Shown piece after piece: positions 24,594-33,145 of a DNA stretch of 64,000 bases. Origin of the DNA: Miltoncostaea sp963771025 (lineage in GTDB: Bacteria > Actinomycetota > Thermoleophilia > Miltoncostaeales > Miltoncostaeaceae); contig CAVYRL010000007.1 of the NCBI GenBank assembly GCA_963771025.1, positions 13,438-77,437 of the forward strand, given 5' to 3'. The notes beneath the pieces are model-generated. The model was not told where the DNA came from, ran no database searches, and saw only the letters and a list, made by a program, of their open reading frames with translations. Both the position numbers and the translations under genes were made by a program. Numbering within the stretch: the first letter of the stretch is position 1; every line of letters starts with the position of its first letter.

Positions 24594-26603
24594 CTAGCCG
24601 GAGCGAAGGGCGGCCTCGGGATCCTGAGGATCGAGGCGGTGCACCTCGTGCCACGCCGCGGCGCTCGCCGGGCCGCGGCCGATGTAGATCGCCAGGGCGC
24701 GCCAGGCGGCCGGGTTGTCGGGCTGCACCCGCGTCGCCTCCTCGAGCGCGCCGAGGGCGCGGCGGCGGTCGCCCAGATCGTCGTACGCCTGCCCCATCAG
24801 CAGGATGGGCCCGATGGTCAGCGGGTTGGCCGCGTGCGCCGCGGCCGCGCGGTCCACGGCCACCCGCGGGCGGCCTTCGGCGAGGGCGTCCTCGCCCCGG
24901 GCGGCGAGGTGGCCCGACCACCACGGGAGCGTGGCGCTGATCATGGCGACGGCGACCGCGGCGCCCAGGGCACCCGTGGCGAGAGCCGACGGTCGTGTTC
25001 GCGGCGCGACCCCGCCGGGCGCGGCCGCGGCCAGCACGACGCCGGCCGCGGCGAGGGTCGGAACCGTGAGGGCCGGGATGGACCAGGACCAGTCGACCGC
25101 CGCCTGGAGGATGAAGGCGGCCAGCACGGCGAGGGGCAGCCCGATGTCGGGATCGCGCCGGAGGTCGGTCGCGCGCAGGACCCCCCAGACGATCGCGGCG
25201 ACCAATGCTGCCAGCAGGGCGAGGCCGACGATGCCCAGCCCCGAGAGCACGCTCAGCACCAATCCGTGCGCCTCGCGCGTATTGAGGGCGTTGTCGGCCG
25301 CCCGGCGCTCCTGGAGGTGCACCAGGGGGAAGCCTCCCGCGCCCTGCCCGATGACCGGGGAGGCCTCGAAGCCGCGCCAGGCCTCCCCCCACCAGGCGCG
25401 GCGCTGGTTGCCGGAGGTGTTGACCAGGCGGCCCGGGTCGTTGGCGACGGCGTCGCCACCCTGGCCCCGGAACTCGGCGGCCCGGTCGCCGACCCACCCG
25501 CGCGCCGACGCGCTGGTCGCCAGCGCGCCGACCGATGCCAGGGCGCAGGCCACCACCAGCACGGCGACGGCCCGCCGACCGTCACGGGCGCTCACGTGGC
25601 CGCGCGCGAGGCGCAGCACGAGAGGCGCCAGCACCGCCGCGGCGGCGATTCCGACCGCCAGGCGCCAGCCGAGGCCGAGGCCGGCCGACGCGCGCAGCGC
25701 GGTCGGCACCTGATCGGACGACAGCAGGGGATCGCTGAACCCGTGCGCGGCGGCGGGCAGCGCGCAGACCCCTCCCACGACCAGCGCCGTCAACGCGTGC
25801 CAACGGCGTGGCAGGAAGGCCAGCGTCACGACCACGGCGGCGATCAGGGAGAGCAACCCGCCGCGGGAGTAGGTGAGGAGCACGGTCACCACCACCACGC
25901 AGAGCCCGGCGGCGGCCAGCGGGAGGGCCCGGGGGGCCCGGCCGGGTGTGCCCGCGAGCCACAGCAGCCCCGGGGCGGCGAACACGGCCACGAGGGCGAG
26001 GGCGTTCCAGTAGCCCACCGGGGCCGCCAGCCGAGCGAGGTCGCCGTCGGAACCGAGCACGCCGGGGAAGATCTTGGTGCCGAGCGCGAGCGCCACCGGC
26101 AGCGCCGCGCCCGCGCTGAGGCCCAGGCCCAGCAGGCGGGGGGCGTTCGGCAGGAGCGCCCCGAGCGCCAGCCCGAGCGCGAGGGCACAAAGCGCGATCG
26201 CCTGGCGGTTCGCGTCGATCCAGGCCAGGTCGGGCGCGGCGGCCCAGATGATCGAGAGGGCCGCCCATCCCGCGAGGCCGGCCATCGCGCCGAGGGCGAG
26301 GCGGCTGGGGACGGCGCGCAGGGCGGCGCGATCCCGGGCCAGGATCACCGCGGTCGCGGCCAGGGGAGCGCCGAACAGCAGGGCGAGGAAGGCCGCGCGC
26401 GGCCCGGGCCCGCCGAGGCCGTCGCCCGGGTCGATGCCACCGCCGCCGACGCACAGCAGGCTCCAGCCCACGATGGCGATCGCGCCGGCCACGACGGGCG
26501 CCTCGAACCTCGTGCGCGCGCCCGACCTCCCGGCTTGTCGGCCCTCGGGGGCGCCGCTACGATCCGCGACGCCCTGGGGGCCGACGCCCCCCCTCTCCCT
26601 CAC
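24594..26603 (-). CDS. O-antigen ligase/Wzy-like membrane protein with TPR tail
   Basis: This protein has up to 669 residues; the first ~35 are low-complexity and the true start may be further in. About 12 TM helices span residues 37-520. The periplasmic-type loop carries NTSGNQRRAWWGEAWRGFEA and SPVIGQGAGGFPLVH, matching the Wzy_C O-antigen ligase/polymerase motif W...F...P..G.G.G. Two tetratricopeptide-like repeats follow at the C-terminus (AAHAANPLTIGPILLMGQAY and RRALGALEEATRVQPDNPAA). It probably ligates or polymerises lipid-linked glycans. It is convergent with the mannose synthase (7 bp) and divergent from the exported protein at 26607. Confidence 0.8.
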   Translation of the reverse strand: MRERGGVGPQGVADRSGAPEGRQAGRSGARTRFEAPVVAGAIAIVGWSLLCVGGGGIDPGDGLGGPGPRAAFLALLFGAPLAATAVILARDRAALRAVPSRLALGAMAGLAGWAALSIIWAAAPDLAWIDANRQAIALCALALGLALGALLPNAPRLLGLGLSAGAALPVALALGTKIFPGVLGSDGDLARLAAPVGYWNALALVAVFAAPGLLWLAGTPGRAPRALPLAAAGLCVVVVTVLLTYSRGGLLSLIAAVVVTLAFLPRRWHALTALVVGGVCALPAAAHGFSDPLLSSDQVPTALRASAGLGLGWRLAVGIAAAAVLAPLVLRLARGHVSARDGRRAVAVLVVACALASVGALATSASARGWVGDRAAEFRGQGGDAVANDPGRLVNTSGNQRRAWWGEAWRGFEASPVIGQGAGGFPLVHLQERRAADNALNTREAHGLVLSVLSGLGIVGLALLAALVAAIVWGVLRATDLRRDPDIGLPLAVLAAFILQAAVDWSWSIPALTVPTLAAAGVVLAAAAPGGVAPRTRPSALATGALGAAVAVAMISATLPWWSGHLAARGEDALAEGRPRVAVDRAAAAHAANPLTIGPILLMGQAYDDLGDRRRALGALEEATRVQPDNPAAWRALAIYIGRGPASAAAWHEVHRLDPQDPEAALRSG
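26558..26563 (+). promoter_or_regulatory. -10 element TACGAT for the 26607-27565 pair
   Basis: TACGAT lies within the 5' coding end of the divergent gene and would start transcription about 37 nt before the GTG at 26607. No convincing -35 is visible. Confidence 0.35.
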
Positions 26604-26606
26604 CGG

Positions 26607-27026
26607 GTGGCTGCCCTGCTCCGACGTCCCGCCAGGGTGCTGGTCATGTTCGCGGTCGTGCTCCTTGGCATGACGGGCTCCGCCCTCGCCGGTGGACAGG
26701 CGGTGCTGGCCGACGCGCAGGATAACGGGCGGGTGGATGGGTGCTACACGCGGGCGGAATTCCGCGACGCTCTCCGGCAGGCGAGCAACGATCAGCGACT
26801 CTACTCAGCCCTGGTCGACAACATCAAAGAGGCGCAGTTCACTAACGTGGCCGTCAAGGGCGCACCCTGCGGGAGCGGGCGGGCGGCGCCCGGGGCCGCG
26901 ATCGCCGTCGACACCGGGGGCGGGGCGGGGATCTGGTTCGGCGCACTCGCGGTCGTCGGCCTGGTGGCGGTGGGCGCCGGCGGTTGGGCGCATCTCAGCG
27001 GCAAGGGGCGGAAGAGAGGTAGATGA
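26607..27026 (+). CDS. Exported protein with C-terminal membrane anchor
   Basis: Using GTG 26607 gives 139 residues and a good signal peptide (RRPARV n-region, then VLVMFAVVLLGMTGSALAGG). ATG 26646 would remove the basic n-region. The mature part has an NGRVDGCYTRAEFRDALRQA segment and one likely disulfide pair. A second hydrophobic helix (about 108-128) and a basic tail (GKGRKRGR) form a sortase-like or stop-transfer anchor without LPXTG. It overlaps signal peptidase I by ATGA, so the two are one operon. It may be a substrate or partner of that peptidase. Function unknown. Confidence 0.6.
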   Translation: MAALLRRPARVLVMFAVVLLGMTGSALAGGQAVLADAQDNGRVDGCYTRAEFRDALRQASNDQRLYSALVDNIKEAQFTNVAVKGAPCGSGRAAPGAAIAVDTGGGAGIWFGALAVVGLVAVGAGGWAHLSGKGRKRGR

Positions 27027-27565
27027 GGCGCTTCGTCAAGGACTTCCTGCTCCCGATGGCCGTCGCGGTGGCTCTCGCGTTCGTCATCCAGGCGGCCGTC
27101 GCCAAGCCGTACGAGATCCCGACGGAGTCGATGGTGCCGACGATCAAGGCGAACGACCGGATCATCGCCAACCGGCTGATCTACCGCTTTCGCGACGTCG
27201 AGCGCGGCGACATCATCGTGTTCCACCCGCCGCCCTCGGCGACGGCCACCTGCGGCGACGCGGGCGGTGGAAACGTCCCGTTCGTGAAGCGCGTGATCGG
27301 GCTTCCCGGCGACAACGTCGAGGTGCGCGACGGCCAGACCTTCGTGAACGGCACGCCCTTCGTCGTGGACAAGGCGCTCGCCCCGAACTACGAGATGAAG
27401 TGGCCGACGGTGCCCAAGGGGCAACTGCTGGTGCTGGGCGACAACCGCCCCGGCTCGTGCGACGCGCACCAGTGGAAGCCCAACCCGTTCGTGCCGGAGG
27501 ACAGCGTGATCGGGCAGGCCGAGGTCATCTACTGGCCGCTGTCACATCTCTCGTTCCTGAACTAG
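27023..27565 (+). CDS. lepB: Signal peptidase I
   Basis: This 180-residue membrane protease has one N-terminal TM helix (residues 7-27). The catalytic serine is S36 in EIPTESMVPTI and the lysine is K89 in VPFVKRVIGLPGDNVEV. The C-terminal box reads LLVLGDNRPGSCDAHQW, where most family members have GDNR-x-N-S-x-D-S. It cleaves Sec- and Tat-type signal peptides on the outer face of the membrane. It is coupled by ATGA to the preceding exported protein. Confidence 0.92.
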   Translation: MRRFVKDFLLPMAVAVALAFVIQAAVAKPYEIPTESMVPTIKANDRIIANRLIYRFRDVERGDIIVFHPPPSATATCGDAGGGNVPFVKRVIGLPGDNVEVRDGQTFVNGTPFVVDKALAPNYEMKWPTVPKGQLLVLGDNRPGSCDAHQWKPNPFVPEDSVIGQAEVIYWPLSHLSFLN

Positions 27566-27613
27566 GGGTTGACCGCGCCGGCTCCGGGCGTTCCGAGCTC
27601 TGAGCGTTTGCGT

Positions 27614-27786
27614 CATGGTGCGTTGAGGACTGGCGACAAGGCGTCCACCCGGCCTCTTGGCGGCCGGGTGGACGCGCACCATGCCCATAAACCGTGGGCA
27701 TGGTGCATTCGGCGCGTATGGCCTTTCGGCCGACGGGCCTTGCACAGCCGGACGGAGTCCGGCTGTCCCCCATGGGAGACAGGGCC
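27614..27786 (+). ncRNA. Structured non-coding region with chained hairpins
   Basis: Between lepB and nrdR lie 494 bp without a credible gene. This part holds consecutive perfect hairpins: 27641-27675 (14-bp stem, 7-nt loop), 27676-27706 (12-bp stem, 7-nt loop, no linker to the first), GGCC-TTTC-GGCC at 27720-27731, and 27744-27766 (10-bp stem, 3-nt loop). A further hairpin at about 27763-27782 overlaps the last. CATGGTGC at 27614-27621 could pair with 27676-27683 instead of the local partner 27699-27706, giving mutually exclusive folds. The first hairpin could also terminate lepB. It matches no RNA family that I recognise. Confidence 0.4.
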
Positions 27787-28005
27787 ACCCGATGGCGACG
27801 GCTGGGCTCCGAGATCGCCACCGCGTCCACGCCGGACCGTGAGAGGCCGGCGTCGACGCGTGAGGGACAAAGCGCGGGAGGAAACGCCGAGGGGCTCAAA
27901 GGATGCGTTCAGAGCTCAGATCAGCTCCCGCCTGCTCGGAGCGTCATTCGCGTCGGTATTGGGGCTTTGCATCTCCTGTCACGTGTGGAAGGATGCGCCC
28001 CCACC

Positions 28006-28021
28006 ACGCTGAATATGGTGT
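28006..28021. promoter_or_regulatory. NrdR box 1
   Basis: ACGCTGAATATGGTGT agrees at about 12 of 16 positions with the NrdR consensus ACACwATATATwGTGT. It is paired with a second box exactly 32 bp downstream, the spacing (16 bp between boxes) known for NrdR operators. Confidence 0.75.
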
Positions 28022-28037
28022 GGCGCCCTCTCCTCCG

Positions 28038-28053
28038 ACACCAGGGATAGCGT
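28038..28053. promoter_or_regulatory. NrdR box 2 overlapping the -10 element
   Basis: ACACCAGGGATAGCGT agrees at about 11 of 16 positions with the NrdR consensus. Its right half contains TAGCGT (28048-28053), a -10-like hexamer 6 nt before the GTG of nrdR at 28060. Bound NrdR would therefore block the promoter of nrdR-nrdJ. Confidence 0.7.
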
Positions 28054-28059
28054 TCGACC

Positions 28060-28672
28060 GTGATCTGCCCCTTCTGCGAGAACCCCGAGCACCGCGTCGT
28101 CGAATCACGGGTGGCCGACACCAAGGACGCCATCCGCCGCCGTCGCGAGTGCCACTCGTGCGGGCGTCGTTTCACCACCTACGAGCGGTGCGAGGAGATG
28201 CCCCTCGTGGTGGTCAAGAGCAACGGCGAGCGTCAGCCCTTCGACCGCTCCAAGCTCCTCGAGGGCCTGCAGCGCGCCTGCCACAAGCGCCAGGTGTTCG
28301 ACGGCGTCGCTGGACATGGCCGTGCGCGACATCGAAGCGGAGCTGCGCAACCGGCTCCGCCAGGAGGTGAGCAGCCCGCAGATCGGAGAACTCGCCCTGC
28401 GCCGGCTGAAGGAGATCGACCCGGTGGCGTACGTGCGCTTCGCGTCCGTCTACCGGCAGTTCGCCGACGTGGAGGAGTTCGAGGACGAGCTCTCCCGGCT
28501 CGAACGTGAGCCGCCCCTCCCCCGTGGCCAGTACCCCCTCGACGACCAGATCTTCCAAACACTCGACGCGGACTCCGCCCTACCCGGCCGCGCTACGCTG
28601 AGGGCTCTGCCCGGCGGGCGCGAAGGGTCTGTCTTGCGCACGACCGCCCAGGAGGCAACCGATGGCGACTGA
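28060..28672 (+). CDS. nrdR: Ribonucleotide reductase repressor NrdR (frameshifted at 28297-28298)
   Basis: The first frame encodes the zinc ribbon (MICPFCENPEHRVVESR ... CHSCGRRFTTYERC) and the start of the ATP-cone (VVVKSNGERQPFDRSKLLEGL, KRQV). The rest of the ATP-cone continues one frame away (SLDMAVRDIEAELRNRLRQE ... VAYVRFASVYRQFADVEEF). Removing one T at 28297/28298 gives KRQVSTASLDMAVRDIEAEL, as in intact NrdR, and a 203-residue protein with a longer tail than the usual ~150. The protein binds (d)ATP and represses ribonucleotide reductase genes through NrdR boxes, present here at 28006 and 28038. The end overlaps nrdJ by 11 bp. An assembly error or a real mutation are both possible. 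Confidence 0.85.
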
Positions 28673-31583
28673 CGCGCCCCCGACGATGACCGATCGGGCG
28701 CTCGGGATCTCCCGGCGCTTCACGCGCCCCGATGTCCACCCCTACGACGAGGTGGTCTGGGGTCTGCGCGATGCGCGCATCGCCGAGCCGGCGCGCGATG
28801 GCGCGCCCGAGAAGGTGATCTTCGAGCAGAACGGCTGCGAGTTCCCGGTCGAGTGGTCGGACACCGCGGTGCGCATCGTCGCGTCGAAGTACTTCCGCTA
28901 CGGCATGGACGATTCTCGCCGCGAGACCAGCCTGCGCGAGGTGATCGACCGCGTCGTGGACACCATCCGCCACCACGGGTTGAAGGGCGGCCACTTCCTC
29001 GACGACGAGGAGGCCGAGACCTTCGCCCAGGAGCTGCGACACATCCTGGTGACGCAGAAGGCGGCCTTCAACTCGCCGGTCTGGTTCAACTGCGGGGTCG
29101 ACGCTGCGACGCGCGAGTTCGATGACGACCGCATCCTCGATGTGGACGACCCGCCGACCGAGGCCGACGAGCCGCAGGTCAACCAGGCCTCGGCCTGCTT
29201 CATCCTGTCGGTCAACGACACGATGCCCTCGATCCAGCGCTGGATCGCCTCCGAGTCGGAGATCTTCCGCGGGGGCTCCGGCGCCGGCGTCAACCTCTCG
29301 CGGCTGCGCAGCGACGGCGAGGCGCTCTCCAACGGCGGCCAGGCCTCCGGCCCGGTGAGCTTCATGCGCTGGGCCGACTCGGGCGCGGGCTCCATCAAGT
29401 CGGGTGGCGGCACGCGCCGCGCGGCGAAGATGGTGATCCTCGACGGCGACCACCCCGACATCCTCGAGTTCGTGCGCTGCAAGGCGCGCGAGGAGGCCAA
29501 GGCGTACGCGCTCGGGGACATGGGCTACGACCTCGGCCTCAACGGCGAGGCGTGGCGCTCGATCCAGTTCCAGAACGCCAACAACTCCGTGCGCCTGACC
29601 GACGACTTCTTCCGGCGCGCCGATGCGGACGAGCCCTGGCAGACCCGCACCGTCGCCAGCGGAGAGGTGCGGGACGAGCTCCCCGCACGCGAGCTGCTGC
29701 GGGAGATCGCGGAGGCCGCGTGGGCCTGCGGCGACCCCGGCGTCCAGTACGAGGACGCCATCCAGCGGTGGCACACGAGCCCCAACGCGGGTCGCATCTC
29801 CGGATCCAACCCGTGCTCCGAATACATGCACATCGACGATTCGGCCTGCAACCTCGCCTCGATCAACCTCATGAAGTTCCTCGACGAGGACGGCACGTTC
29901 CGCGTCGACGACTACCGCCACGCGGTGCGGGTGATCCTGACCGCGCAGGAGATCGTGGTGACGCCGGCGAGCTACCCGACCAAGCGGATCGGCGACAACG
30001 CGCGGGCCTTCCGTCAGCTCGGCCAGGGCTACACCAACCTGGGCTCGCTGTTGATGTGCCAGGGACTGGCCTACGACTCGGACGAGGGCCGCGCATGGGC
30101 GGGCGCCCTCACCGCCCTGCTCCAGGGAGAAGCGTACGCGCAGTCCGCGCGGCTCGCGGCGCGGGTCGGCGCCTACGACGGCTACGCCGCCGACAAGGAG
30201 GCGCAGGACCGCGTGGTGCGCATGCACCGCGAGGCGGCGCTGGACCTGCCGGCCAGCGGTTCACGCGCCAACTACGCCGAGGTGCGCGCCGCCGCGTCGG
30301 CATCCCTCGACGACGCCGTCGCGCTCGGCCAGTCCGAGGGCCGCAACGGCGCCCCCGGCTACCGCAACGCCCAGGTCAGCGTCATCGCCCCGACCGGCAC
30401 CATCAGCTTCATGATGGACGCCCAGACCACCGGCATCGAGCCCGCGATCGGCCTGATCAGCTACAAGACGCTGGTCGGCGGCGGCTTCATGAAGCTGGTC
30501 AACACCGACGTCGAGCGGGCCCTGAGGGCGCTCGGCTACGACAGGGAGCAGCAGGACGCGATCCTGGCCCACGTGGACGCCACCGGCTCCATCGAAGGCG
30601 CTCCGGGCCTCGACGACGACCACCTCTCGGTGTTCGACTGCGCCTTCGGCGTGGCGGGCGGGCGCACCATCGACCCCGAGGGTCACGTGAGGATGATGGC
30701 CGCCGTGCAGCCGTTCGTGTCCGGCGCGATCAGCAAGACGGTCAACCTGCCCAACTCGGCCACGGTCGAGGACGTCAGCGACATCTACCGTCTCGGATGG
30801 CAGCTCGGCCTGAAGGCCATCGCCATCTACCGGGACGGCTCCAAGCGCACACAGCCACTTTCCACGACCGACGACTCGGGCGGGAAGAAGACCGTGGTGC
30901 AGGACGTGCACGTCGAACTGGCCGCGCCCGTGCGGCGCCGGCTGCCCGACGACCGGGCGGCGATGACGCACAAGTTCAGCGTGGGCGGCCAGGAGGGCTA
31001 CATCACGGTGGGCCTGTACGACGACGGCACGCCGGGCGAGGTGTTCGTCAAGATGAGCAAGCAGGGCTCGACGGTCTCCGGTCTGATGGACTCGGTCGCC
31101 ATCGCCTGGTCGATGGCGCTGCAGCACGGCGTCCCGGTCGAGAGCCTGATCGCCAAGTACATCGACCACCGTTTCGAGCCCTCGGGCTTCACGGGCAACC
31201 CGCGGATCCCCATGGCGCGCTCCGTGGTGGACTACCTCGCGCGCTGGATGGCCTCCAAGTTCCTCTCGGAGGAGGACCAGCGCACGGCGGGCGTGCTGCC
31301 GGGCGCCGAAGGCGCCGAGACACCCAAGGTGGAGAGCGGCGAGGAGGCACCGGAGGACCAGCTCTCCTTCGGGACCGTCACGGAGGCCAACGGGAACGGC
31401 AACCGCCACGCCAACGGCCATTCGCACGAGGGCGAGTCGGACGCCGCAGCTCCGCCGTCACGGCCGCGGTTGCTGCTCGACTCGACCGGTCAGGTCTGCA
31501 CGTCGTGCGGCAGCTCGGACATGGTGAGGGCCGGAACCTGCCTCACCTGCAGGACCTGCGGCGCCACCAGCGGCTGCGGCTGA
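28662..31583 (+). CDS. nrdJ: Adenosylcobalamin-dependent ribonucleotide reductase (class II)
   Basis: This 973-residue enzyme has the length and motifs of vitamin B12-dependent RNR. AFNSPVWFNCGV lies near the N-terminus. The substrate-site segment NPCSEYMHIDDSACNLASIN contains the active-site cysteine, and VIAPTGTISFMM and TTGIEPAIGLISYK follow. The C-terminus has redox-active and zinc-binding cysteines (CTSCGSSDMVRAGTC, CLTCRTCGATSGCG). It converts ribonucleotides to deoxyribonucleotides without oxygen. A good ribosome-binding site (AGGAGG) precedes the ATG. It follows nrdR and two NrdR boxes, and depends on the B12 uptake likely provided by the riboswitch operon at 51-55 kb. Confidence 0.95.
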   Translation: MATDAPPTMTDRALGISRRFTRPDVHPYDEVVWGLRDARIAEPARDGAPEKVIFEQNGCEFPVEWSDTAVRIVASKYFRYGMDDSRRETSLREVIDRVVDTIRHHGLKGGHFLDDEEAETFAQELRHILVTQKAAFNSPVWFNCGVDAATREFDDDRILDVDDPPTEADEPQVNQASACFILSVNDTMPSIQRWIASESEIFRGGSGAGVNLSRLRSDGEALSNGGQASGPVSFMRWADSGAGSIKSGGGTRRAAKMVILDGDHPDILEFVRCKAREEAKAYALGDMGYDLGLNGEAWRSIQFQNANNSVRLTDDFFRRADADEPWQTRTVASGEVRDELPARELLREIAEAAWACGDPGVQYEDAIQRWHTSPNAGRISGSNPCSEYMHIDDSACNLASINLMKFLDEDGTFRVDDYRHAVRVILTAQEIVVTPASYPTKRIGDNARAFRQLGQGYTNLGSLLMCQGLAYDSDEGRAWAGALTALLQGEAYAQSARLAARVGAYDGYAADKEAQDRVVRMHREAALDLPASGSRANYAEVRAAASASLDDAVALGQSEGRNGAPGYRNAQVSVIAPTGTISFMMDAQTTGIEPAIGLISYKTLVGGGFMKLVNTDVERALRALGYDREQQDAILAHVDATGSIEGAPGLDDDHLSVFDCAFGVAGGRTIDPEGHVRMMAAVQPFVSGAISKTVNLPNSATVEDVSDIYRLGWQLGLKAIAIYRDGSKRTQPLSTTDDSGGKKTVVQDVHVELAAPVRRRLPDDRAAMTHKFSVGGQEGYITVGLYDDGTPGEVFVKMSKQGSTVSGLMDSVAIAWSMALQHGVPVESLIAKYIDHRFEPSGFTGNPRIPMARSVVDYLARWMASKFLSEEDQRTAGVLPGAEGAETPKVESGEEAPEDQLSFGTVTEANGNGNRHANGHSHEGESDAAAPPSRPRLLLDSTGQVCTSCGSSDMVRAGTCLTCRTCGATSGCG

Positions 31584-31590
31584 GCTGCTG

Positions 31591-31617
31591 AGCCGGGGGG
31601 CCGGCGGCCCCCCGGCT
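31591..31617. terminator. Bidirectional hairpin terminator
   Basis: A perfect 12-bp stem (31591-31602 with 31606-31617) and 3-nt loop lies between the convergent nrdJ and GAF-ANTAR genes and touches the latter's stop codon. Confidence 0.75.
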
Positions 31618-32335
31618 ACCCCAGGTCCGTGTAGCTGAGGGTTCCGTCGACCACGTCCTGCGCGACCTCGCTCAACCGTCGCTGCGTGCGCCGGGCGTGG
31701 CCGCGAAGCTGTCCGAACGCCGCGTCCATGTCAACATGGCCCTGCTCGGCGAGCACCCCCTTGGCCTGCTCGATCGCGATCCGGCTGTTGAGGGCGAGGT
31801 GCAGCTGCTGGACGAGCCCCTGTGCGTCGGCCGCGGCACGATGCTGAAGGATGGCGATGGAGGCCACGTCGGCGAAGGCCTGTGCCCCGGCGACGGCCGC
31901 CTGGTCCAGGTAACCGGTCTCCACGCGGAACAGGTTCAGCGCCCCGAGCGTGCTGCCGCGCAGTCGCAGGGGGAAGGCGTGGGCCGAACGGAATCCTGCT
32001 GCCATCGCGATGGGCACGAAGCTCGGCCAGCGCTCGCTCATCGCTCCCAGATCGCCGATCTGGACCGGCTCGCTGGTGTCGAAGCACTCGAGGCACGGCC
32101 CCTCCGCCGCCTGTATCTGGAAGAGCTCGACCATCTCGACCTCCTCGCTGGTCGCGGCGATCACTCGCAGCGCGCCCCGCTCGTCGGTGAGGAGGAGACC
32201 CGCGGCGGCGGCGTCGAACAGCTCGACGCATCGCTCGCCGAGGTTCGCGAGCAGCTCGACGACGTCGAAGTCATCGACAAGCGTGTCCGCCAGCTCGACG
32301 AAAACGCGCGACAGACGAATCTCCCTGGTGCTCAT
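31616..32335 (-). CDS. GAF-ANTAR antitermination regulator
   Basis: Starting at ATG 32335 gives 239 residues. A GAF sensor domain (about 20-165) contains AEGPCLECFDTSEPVQIGDL and AHAFPLRLRGSTLGALNLF. The C-terminal ANTAR domain (about 175-235, LHLALNSRIAIEQAKGVLAE) binds RNA hairpin pairs and promotes transcription antitermination in characterised members. A second protein of the same architecture lies 43 bp upstream on the same strand. The GAF ligand is unknown. The stop touches the terminator shared with nrdJ. Confidence 0.85.
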   Translation of the reverse strand: MSTREIRLSRVFVELADTLVDDFDVVELLANLGERCVELFDAAAAGLLLTDERGALRVIAATSEEVEMVELFQIQAAEGPCLECFDTSEPVQIGDLGAMSERWPSFVPIAMAAGFRSAHAFPLRLRGSTLGALNLFRVETGYLDQAAVAGAQAFADVASIAILQHRAAADAQGLVQQLHLALNSRIAIEQAKGVLAEQGHVDMDAAFGQLRGHARRTQRRLSEVAQDVVDGTLSYTDLG

Positions 32336-32378
32336 GACCAATCCTTATGACGACGAACCCACGATGACAAAACCTGAC

Positions 32379-33086
32379 TCATCCGGCGAACCGCATCCGG
32401 CGCGCCACCACGTCCCGGGCCACGTCCATGAGGGGTCGCTCGTCAGCGTAGGCGCGGGCGCGCAGCAGCAGAAGCGCCTCCGCCACGCTCACGCCGGCCT
32501 GCACCGAGACCATGCCGGCCGCTTGGTGGACCTCTGCCCGTGAACCGCTCAGGGTCCGGAGCCCCGGGGCGAGCCCATCGGGTGGCGCGTGCTCCTGGTT
32601 GGCCAGCACCACGTCCATGGCCACGCCGGACATCGCCAGGACGTCTCCGTGCTGTGCGTCCGAGAGCATCCCGGGCCGGTCGCGGTAGATCATCAGGCTG
32701 CCGAGACGCACGGCGCCGACGCGCAGGGGGAACGCGAACATCGCCTCCGCCCCGACCTCCACCGCCTGCGGCCGGAAGACCGGCCATCGCGGCGCCACGG
32801 GAGAGAGCAGGTCGGGCTCGAGGACGGCGACGCCGCTCGTGTGGGCGTCGACGGAGGGGCCCTCGCCGAGGCTCAGGGACAGCTCCTCGAGGTGCGCGGC
32901 CGCCGGACCGGACGAGCAGAGCGACGCGGCGAGGTGCGGCCCGCGCAGCGTCACGCCCGCGCCCGTGATGCCCACCAGCTCGACGCACACGGCGCAGAGG
33001 CGCTCGATCAATGCGGCCGGATCGCCGTCGCCGAGCGCGCCGGCGATACGCCGCAGCCGTTCGTCGCTCTCGTCGATCGGTTTCAC
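32379..33086 (-). CDS. GAF-ANTAR regulator, diverged copy
   Basis: GTG 33086 is preferred (a G-rich patch lies upstream); a GTG at 33113 would add nine residues. The 235-residue product has a GAF domain (LVGITGAGVTLRGPHLAASL ... FAFPLRVGAVRLGSLMIYRD) and a C-terminal ANTAR-like helical region (SRAEVHQAAGMVSVQAGVSV). Here the usual I-x-x-A-K-G of ANTAR is H-Q-A-A-G-M, so the RNA-binding helix is diverged. It is upstream of the first GAF-ANTAR gene and likely co-transcribed. Confidence 0.8.
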   Translation of the reverse strand: MKPIDESDERLRRIAGALGDGDPAALIERLCAVCVELVGITGAGVTLRGPHLAASLCSSGPAAAHLEELSLSLGEGPSVDAHTSGVAVLEPDLLSPVAPRWPVFRPQAVEVGAEAMFAFPLRVGAVRLGSLMIYRDRPGMLSDAQHGDVLAMSGVAMDVVLANQEHAPPDGLAPGLRTLSGSRAEVHQAAGMVSVQAGVSVAEALLLLRARAYADERPLMDVARDVVARRMRFAG

Positions 33087-33145
33087 CGCAGACCCCCAGG
33101 TCCGCCGGGCCACCCGTCACGAGGACGCGCCCGCGCCCCGTGACG

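Noticed and set aside
27790..28000. RNase P RNA, tmRNA, SRP RNA or cobalamin riboswitch before nrdR
   Set aside because: Signature blocks of these RNAs are absent here; the only B12-box match is at 54.95-55.1 kb.
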